From the NCBI GenBank assembly GCA_947579605.1, contig OX388314.1:15559982-15623981 (forward strand): a DNA stretch of 64,000 nucleotides. Reading direction: 5' to 3'. Position numbers and translations under genes: made by a program. Position 1 is the stretch's first letter. The number at the start of each line of letters is the position of its first letter. This document shows positions 58,105 to 64,000 of the stretch, in pieces. This DNA comes from Athripsodes cinereus (Eukaryota > Arthropoda > Insecta > Trichoptera > Leptoceridae). The notes under the pieces were generated by a model. It did no database searches. It worked only from the letters and a program-made list of their open reading frames with translations, and was not told where the DNA came from.

Positions 58105-58740
58105 GTCGATTCCAAACCAAACTGTTGATAAGCGGAGTAGTTTACATACTTTTATCTCTTAATGTTTCTTCATTATTTGTGCGAATATTCTAAATAGAGT
58201 AACCCAATTTATGATTCAAATTATGATATTAGTTTATAAAATCACACGGTTTGTTATTCCGCAAAATCAGTCGAGGATAAAATTTCGTACGTACTTTTTA
58301 TATTGTTAATCTACTTTTGAACATATGATTTCAACCTTGCACAAGACTTATTGGAACAGGTACACGGTTCATTATGATAAAGCTAAATAATATTATGCAT
58401 GAGATGGAATCGATCTATAAACATCGTATCGATCATGATCAATGCTCGATCATAACAATGCCATGTGTATCACGATCTATGACGTCATATGGGAAGCGTG
58501 GGTATACTCATAATACACATATAAAGTAAGACGGAGTTGCCTTCGTCAATTTCTAAAGCTTTTGAGCGCTAATAATCTATATCAAAGCTTGTTTCTATTT
58601 CTTGCAGTTAACTGTGTTAAATGCAAAATCACTCAATATTGGGTAGAAAGCCTGAAGATACCTAATAAAAAAATATTATAAAAATCTAAATTTACCGATC
58701 GTTTATGATAGCTTCTTCAGTTTTTGAATATTTTATATCG
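58105..58740. other. No gene seen
   Basis: A slightly GC-richer patch at 58430-58500 has GATC-rich words but no coding frame. Confidence 0.4.
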
Positions 58741-58879
58741 TGGTTAGATGGAAGAAATCACTATATAGTGATAATCTCGCCACTGCACATCATCACATTT
58801 TTTCCTGTGTATATTGCCCTATTTTATTTTTTATATGAATGATGATGTGCAAGAAGAATAAAATAAATAAATAAATAAA
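58741..58879 (+). mobile_element. LINE 3' end, family G
   Basis: GGTTAGATGGAAGAAATCAC, TATAGTGATAATCTCGCCAC, CATCATCACATTTTTTCCTG, GATGATGTGCAAGAAGAATA and an AAATAAATAAATAAATAAA tail. GCACATCATCA and TGATGATGTGC form a potential stem within it. It is non-coding. Confidence 0.6.
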
Positions 58880-58923
58880 CTTAGCTACATTTTCTCTTTA
58901 CAATCGACTATAAATACTTGAAG

Positions 58924-59285
58924 GTTGTATATAATGAGCTACAATCCATTGGATTGGTCTGCAACGAGTTTGTATTTTCTTCTACATTCCTCTCTATTCT
59001 CAGCCAGTCTTTTCAGCTATACGTATGAGCCACAGTTCATGTCCCTCTTCAGTTGGTCCATATACGCATCTCTTGGTCGGCCTCTGCCATTACGCCCTCG
59101 GTCTTACCCTCCGCGATGGGGATGAGTAGTCCTGGGTGCCTGATGTTGTGGGCAATCCATTTAGCTCGTTGTTGGCTGATTCTCTTTAGAAGTTGCCTTT
59201 TTTTGCCTACCCTGGTTAATACTTCTTCGTTTTCAATGAGTTCCGATCGATGGATCTTCAGCATGCGTCTGTAGCACCACATCTC
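58924..59285 (-). mobile_element. Family E LINE 3' end, longer copy
   Basis: Minus strand from 59282: MWCYRRMLKIHRSELIENEE, VLTRVGKKRQLLKRI, QQRAKWIAHNIRHPGLLIPI, AEGKTEGVMAEADQEM. MWCYRRMLKI..S....NEEVL.RVG..R.LL..I..R...WI.HI.RH.GLL is the conserved C-terminal region of widespread insect LINE proteins. After that the frame shifts (RGRPR-equivalent destroyed), then TGAAGAGGGACATGAACTGT continues as in the 39.4 kb copy to the shared 3' end. It lacks the catalytic domains and is inactive. Confidence 0.75.
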
Positions 59286-59292
59286 AAAGGCT

Positions 59293-59312
59293 GATTAATT
59301 TATAAATTAATC
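59293..59312. repeat. Perfect 20-bp palindrome
   Basis: GATTAATTTATAAATTAATC equals its own reverse complement, directly beyond the upstream break of the family E copy. Confidence 0.85.
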
Positions 59313-60175
59313 ACAGTAAAATGTTCATTCTGAGCTATCGTAAAATGTTCATTCGATATCATAGGAACAGGAAAGAGGGACGTTCGACATTGGAAACCTT
59401 TAAGGAAGAAAGGAGGAAAGGAACAATGCTCTTTTTGGCGAATTATTATATTAAATTCTCAAGACATGTGAGCAAAAAATATCACCTCCATGTATTACAA
59501 AGAGTGTGAATAATATTACCTAGCAATTGAACATTAAATAGATGCTAAAATTTTAACTGCTTAAAATTAGCAACGACGATAGTAGTAAAGTAATCATTAT
59601 ATATTTTATACCGGCTTCCTACTTCCTTTTCTCCATGAAAACGAACAAATGCGATAGTGGTTTTAATAGACATATAAAATGTAGTGCAATAAGTTGGAAT
59701 TCTAAAACATAATAAGTAGTTGTAAAAGTGAAATAGTAACCGAGTAATATGTTCCTTCAAATGATATTTATAACTCTATTCTCTAAAGAAATGGCATTCG
59801 TACATAAAGTATGATGAACCAAATGTAACGTGAATACGAAGCAACAATGAAAACACAACAATGTATGTAAAATTACTCCGTAAATAATTTGTGTTTAGTT
59901 ATTACATATTACTTATCTACTAGAGAAAGAAACTTGGAATATTTTATGTTTTTACTGCCAAGAGCTAAACAAATTGACAAAAGGCGTATTTGCAGTTCAG
60001 CTACATATAATCTTAATATTCATAATAATATTTCTTCGACTCTTCTTCGAAAACATATCGGGAATGTGTATCTATTGTTAAGCGTAAAGTGCACACATAC
60101 GCATACACTGTATCTATTTTATTGTTCAAGAGTTTTTGACCTTTAGGTACTCAGCATTTAATGATTTTGTGTCTT
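59313..60175. other. No gene; possible family D scrap near 59350-59385
   Basis: ATATCATAGGAACAGGAAAG, AGGGACGTTCG resembles the 5' part of antisense family D. The rest is AT-rich and unrecognised. Confidence 0.4.
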
Positions 60176-60304
60176 CTTTTTTAAATCACAGTATGCTGGA
60201 TTGGTCTACAGCAAGTCTGTTATTTTTTTCCACTCCTCCTCGTCTCCTGTCAGTCTATTCCCCTGGTTGCCCCCTGCAATTTCTACCTTCAGATGTTCCA
60301 TTTT
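60176..60304 (-). mobile_element. Family E-like LINE 3' fragment
   Basis: Minus strand: GNQGNRLTGDEEEWKKITDL then a stop and ACCAATCCAGCATACTG. Compared with family E (…NRDEWRRKTKLVADQSNGL), the position of the EW+K block and the following ACCAATCCA are alike, so this is a diverged relative. Confidence 0.45.
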
Positions 60305-60329
60305 ATACATATTGTTCCCTTCAAAGAAT

Positions 60330-60564
60330 TGAATAATTGATATACCAGTCTTTTCCACAAGTTTTCGAGTGCCCCATAAAGAGCATGTTTTCGAAGAGAA
60401 AAAAAAACATTTTATACGATGAGGTTTTTCCCGCGTCCTTAATCCCCTGATTTTTGTTGGCATGGAGAAAACGGCTTGCATGGTTGTTACATTCATCTGG
60501 TCTGCTGCCTACGTCACTTGTGGGATATTCCGTGATGGTGTGGTAGTAGTAGTAGTAGTAGATG
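60330..60564 (+). mobile_element. Family C retroposon with TAG tail
   Basis: CAGTCTTTTCCACAAGTTTT, CGAGTGCCCCATAAAGAGCA, GATGAGGTTTTTCCCGCGTC, TTGGCATGGAGAAAACGGCT, CTACGTCACTTGTGGGATAT, TCCGTGATGGTGTGG and six TAG units. The extreme 5' end is missing. No flanking duplication is found. Confidence 0.7.
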
Positions 60565-61620
60565 ACATAATTTATTTCATCATTAATTTTTCTGACATCT
60601 TCCACGTAACGTATAAGACACAAAAAAACGTCATCCAGAAAATAATTATGTAAAATCACATAGGTTTAAATATACAAAGGTTCAATGAATCCACTGAAGA
60701 TATTGTGTAATTAGTTTAAATATTAAAAAAAAACTAGCGAAACAAAACACAAGGAGGAACACAATACAAAATATACTGAATATTTCTTTGAAGAATGAGT
60801 CAATATAATAAACAGCTTCAAAGTTTTTTTCACAATACATTCTTTGTGTTTCAATAAATTTAAAAATTAATCGATTTTGAATCTGATTGGGGCATATTTA
60901 ATATCACTGAAGCACGCGTCCAAAACATAATAATAATCTCACAAGTTTATAAAAAAGGTATGACACTAAAACAATAAAACAAGAAAAGTATATGCTTACA
61001 ATACGCTTTGATATACAAACGATAATGATCACAATATGTTTAAGTATTTCCAAACAATACAAGATAATATAATATACTAAAAAATTCATGAATATTCAAC
61101 ATTGGATTAAATATGTACAAAATCAATACTACATTGTTTATTCGCGTCTTTGATACAAGTACCTGTGGCTAATAAAATTGTGAATAAAAATATATAGTAT
61201 TTATCAACCGTTACTTGCTTATTTTGTAATATCTTAAACAATTTTACCTCATAAACATCTTTTCTAGTGTATAATTAATTTCACATCTTATGACACCGCA
61301 CTGTTGAACTGTTTTGTTATTTCAATCGAAACGATTGAATATTAATAAAACACTGTTTTGAATAAGTTTATCCCACATAGTTTTTTTCATACTTAAAAAC
61401 ACGTAAATATTTAAAATATATTTATTTAGATATTATAATTTTGTATGAAACGAATTATGTACAGGATCCGATTTGATTCATGATAAAGTTACTTTCATAA
61501 CAGTCTATCATAACGGTCAATTTCTTAATTTACGATACAAGAATGTAACAAAAAAAACAATTTTCATTTTAATATTCTATATTTTCAAGTGTAACTTTGT
61601 GGAAATACATTATAAAAGAT
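60565..61620. other. No gene seen
   Basis: AT-rich, unrecognised. Confidence 0.45.
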
Positions 61621-61787
61621 AATATTTAAATTAAAACACTGTTTAATTCCACTATGAGATTTCTTTAATTAAAACGTTTTCGACTACAATGTAGTCATCA
61701 TCAGTAATAACACAATACTAAATCTAAAATTAAAGGACATACAACAATCTCATAGTGGAATTAAACAGTGTTTTAATTTAAATATTA
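61620..61787. mobile_element. Foldback element with 42-bp perfect arms
   Basis: The left arm starts AATATTTAAATTAAAACACT at 61621 and runs to GAGATT. Its exact complement ends at 61786. The inner ~80 bases hold CGACTACAATGTAGTC, itself a small near-palindrome. There is no coding content and no clear target duplication. It lies about 210 bp before the candidate exon at 61999. Confidence 0.65.
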
Positions 61788-61998
61788 ATTTTCATTTGTT
61801 TCCTATCTAACACTCTTACAAAAAAATCTCCTATCTTACATTCAGGGCGATTCTATGCCAAGTGATACATTTTTTTTTGTCATTCCTGCTTATACATTAC
61901 TTATATTGGATATTGGAAAAGTATCAATAATGTCTTCAGTAAATTTAACAGTTATGTTAAAATTTATCAATTAATTTTTGGTTTTATTTTCTTTCCAG

Positions 61999-62062
61999 GT
62001 ACGTTCCGAGGCATTTTTATAGCAAGTGAAAATATTCAGAACACCAATTTATTCCAACCATG
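61999..62062 (+). CDS. Candidate exon ending in a start codon
   Basis: The acceptor is GGTTTTATTTTCTTTCCAG (AG at 61997-61998), with an excellent pyrimidine tract. The 64-base exon starts GTACGTTCCGAGGCATTTTT and ends CCAACCATG, and the donor GTAAGC follows at 62063. The ATG (62060-62062) is in a favourable context (AACCATGG across the junction). In this model the exon is 5' leader plus the initiator Met codon, and the rest of the protein lies in exons right of the window. Two of the three frames contain stops before the ATG. It fits the donor at 18074 as the next upstream exon. There is no similarity evidence, so gene identity is unknown. Confidence 0.4.
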
Positions 62063-64000
62063 GTAAGCAGAAATCTGAATTTTAATACAAATTATTTCCT
62101 AATATGTTATTGAAAGGATTCAATTTAAGAATTAAATAAAGTCCTAAATGGATATTTGAGAATGAACGAAAACACGACCATACACAGTTTAATGTTTAGC
62201 CCCGAGCTAAACGTACAACAGTCCGGAGAAATCAGTCCAACTACTGTTTTTTTTTTTAGTTTTTGCATCATAAAATTTCATAATAAATTTTCTTGAGTTA
62301 GTACATACATACATACATTACATAAATTGCATGGTTCTGTATGCAGTATTAAAGACGAGATCTTCTACGAGGGTTATGGTTCAGTAGGACAGTGATAATA
62401 CAAATGACCTTTCTAAGTATGTAGAGTTTCCATATACCTTCATTAATTATTCAAGTTCTTGTATAAGGTATTCCCACTGGAAATATTAGAAATTTATAAT
62501 ATATAACAAGAGCAATAGAAATAATATAAAAAGTCATGAATTTATTGAAAAAGCTTATTCTAAAAAATTAATAGTTTAATTTGTTTATAATTAAATATTT
62601 AAAGTTTATGTATCAGAGCTTTCTATAGAAGAGGATTTCAAAAACGTTTTGTAGAATACCATACACATGTCAATAGATTTTATATTTAATAATCGGGAAA
62701 AAAAATATTTTCTTATGTATTATTTGAGAATAATATATAGAAATGAAACTTTAATAAACGTTAATATTTAAAGACAGTAAGTTGTACATAAAATGTATTG
62801 CTTCTTTTTACAAATATCGTTCCTCCATATTTTTTTAACTCATATAGTAAATATTCTTAATTCTATAGAAAAACTAAGACAAAAATAATGGCTATATTGA
62901 AGGGGTTATAAGAATGTTGGGTATTTGAACTTAATTAATATTATACCTACTTAAAATACCATAATATTACACGAACCAAAAGGTATAATCGTAAAATCAA
63001 CACGGTAAATATGTGACAATTTATTGAATGTTCATATGTTGTGATATTTTTATGAAACATTTATTAGCAACCCTAATATATTTTATTGTCTTGATCCATT
63101 CGTATTAATTTTAGTAGGTATGCACAGGGTTGTCACACGACGATATTTTGTGAAAAAAAAAACATACCTAAAAAATGCAATGTTTCATTAAGTTCCCTCT
63201 AGTTCACCGCGGAAATATTTTCCTGAAACACATATTATAAAGGAATTCATAACAGTTTTTCAGGTTTGCTATTGTGCACTTCAGTATTTAATAGATATAT
63301 TTATTACGTCTTGGCGCATACCATTCATTTGGAACATTATTTTTATACTACAGTGATATTGTCATAAAAAGATTTAAATCATGTCATAACATTTACTGCA
63401 AAGAGTAAATGTGATCCTTTCTCTGATATTAAATAACTATTTTAAGTTGGTTTAACTGTGGTTTTTTTTAACAACTTTAATAAGTTAGTTTTTCACTATA
63501 TTTATACCCAATGAGAGTGTATACGCAACATTAACGACAATCAATTTAATATGTATGAAAATGTCACCTGCGCAAATGCGCTCATAATCAGTTAATATAC
63601 AACCAATGTGCCCCATTAATTATATATTGAATCGTCCGTGTCGTGAATAATTTTAATAAACTGTTAAATTGAATGCAGAATTACGTACAATATCTCGATT
63701 TAAGGGATTATAAATACCTACAGTAATGAACAATATTATTTTTTTATTAAAAAGCTTAATGTAAAATGATGTAAAAATAGTTATAATATTTCCTTAATCA
63801 GAACTTTAAAACGTTCACTTTTGAATTAAATTCATTATTCAGTTACATGGTTAATTCCAAGGTTCTCTTTTATAATCCCTTTTATAGTTATCTTTATATT
63901 GTATTTTAATATTATGAAATGTATTTGACATGTTTTTTTGACTTAAAAGATTTTAACCTGTTTTTAATATTTAGTATTCTTATGACACAATTCAAACACA
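62063..64000. other. No gene seen; candidate second intron
   Basis: AT-rich, with a short ACAT repeat near 62304. No further exon with convincing splice signals is visible before the window ends. Confidence 0.4.

Noticed and set aside
62304..62320. ACAT repeat as the tail of an antisense RTE
   Set aside because: No RTE coding or stop-codon sequence adjoins it.

Overview
The window is strongly AT-rich, repeat-dense nuclear DNA of an animal, most probably an insect. The evidence is the retroelement repertoire: RTE-type LINE tails of a kind common in insects, a mariner, two tRNA-headed SINE families and LINE 3' ends with 'aataaataaataaat' tails. Frequent GTAGGTACCTAC-type words and the RTE protein style lean towards Lepidoptera. 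Hemiptera cannot be excluded, and no host protein was recognised that would settle it. There is no operon, rRNA, functional tRNA gene or CRISPR array.

The host signal is faint but coherent, and all on the + strand. A TATA-like box and a TCAGT initiator lie near 17.66-17.70 kb, below a relatively CpG-containing stretch (16.9-17.56 kb). They precede an AUG-poor leader ending in a perfect AAG|GTAAGT donor at 18074. At 61999-62062 a short exon has a strong polypyrimidine acceptor and ends in a well-placed start codon (CCAACCATG|GTAAGC). If these belong together, almost the whole window is a ~44 kb first intron of a gene whose coding exons lie beyond the right edge.

The rest is repeats. Working family names: SINE-A (tRNA head, A-rich tail; 6 copies), SINE-B (tRNA head; 1 copy), family C (a ~240-260 bp retroposon with a TAG-repeat tail; about 20 copies), family D (5'-truncated RTE-like tails with a GAT-repeat tail; 3 copies, each with a 12-bp target duplication), family E (LINE 3' ends; 3 copies), family F (GAA-tailed LINE, one twin-primed insertion), families G and H (LINE 3' untranslated ends) and an RTE-type LINE (11.5, 23.7 and 52.9 kb). 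There are also LINE ORF1 and RNase-H-like C-terminal fragments, one internally deleted mariner with perfect ends, and several long-stem foldback elements (37.4, 44.3, 56.4, 56.8 and 61.6 kb, plus half a copy at 27.8 kb).

The most interesting relationship is between family C and the RTE LINE. They share the last ~40 bases before their microsatellite tails, and C copies carry target duplications, which is the signature of a short retroposon using a LINE's machinery. A D element nested in a C copy, a twin-primed insertion with an intact duplication, and near-perfect 80-90 bp hairpins are the other observations worth checking.
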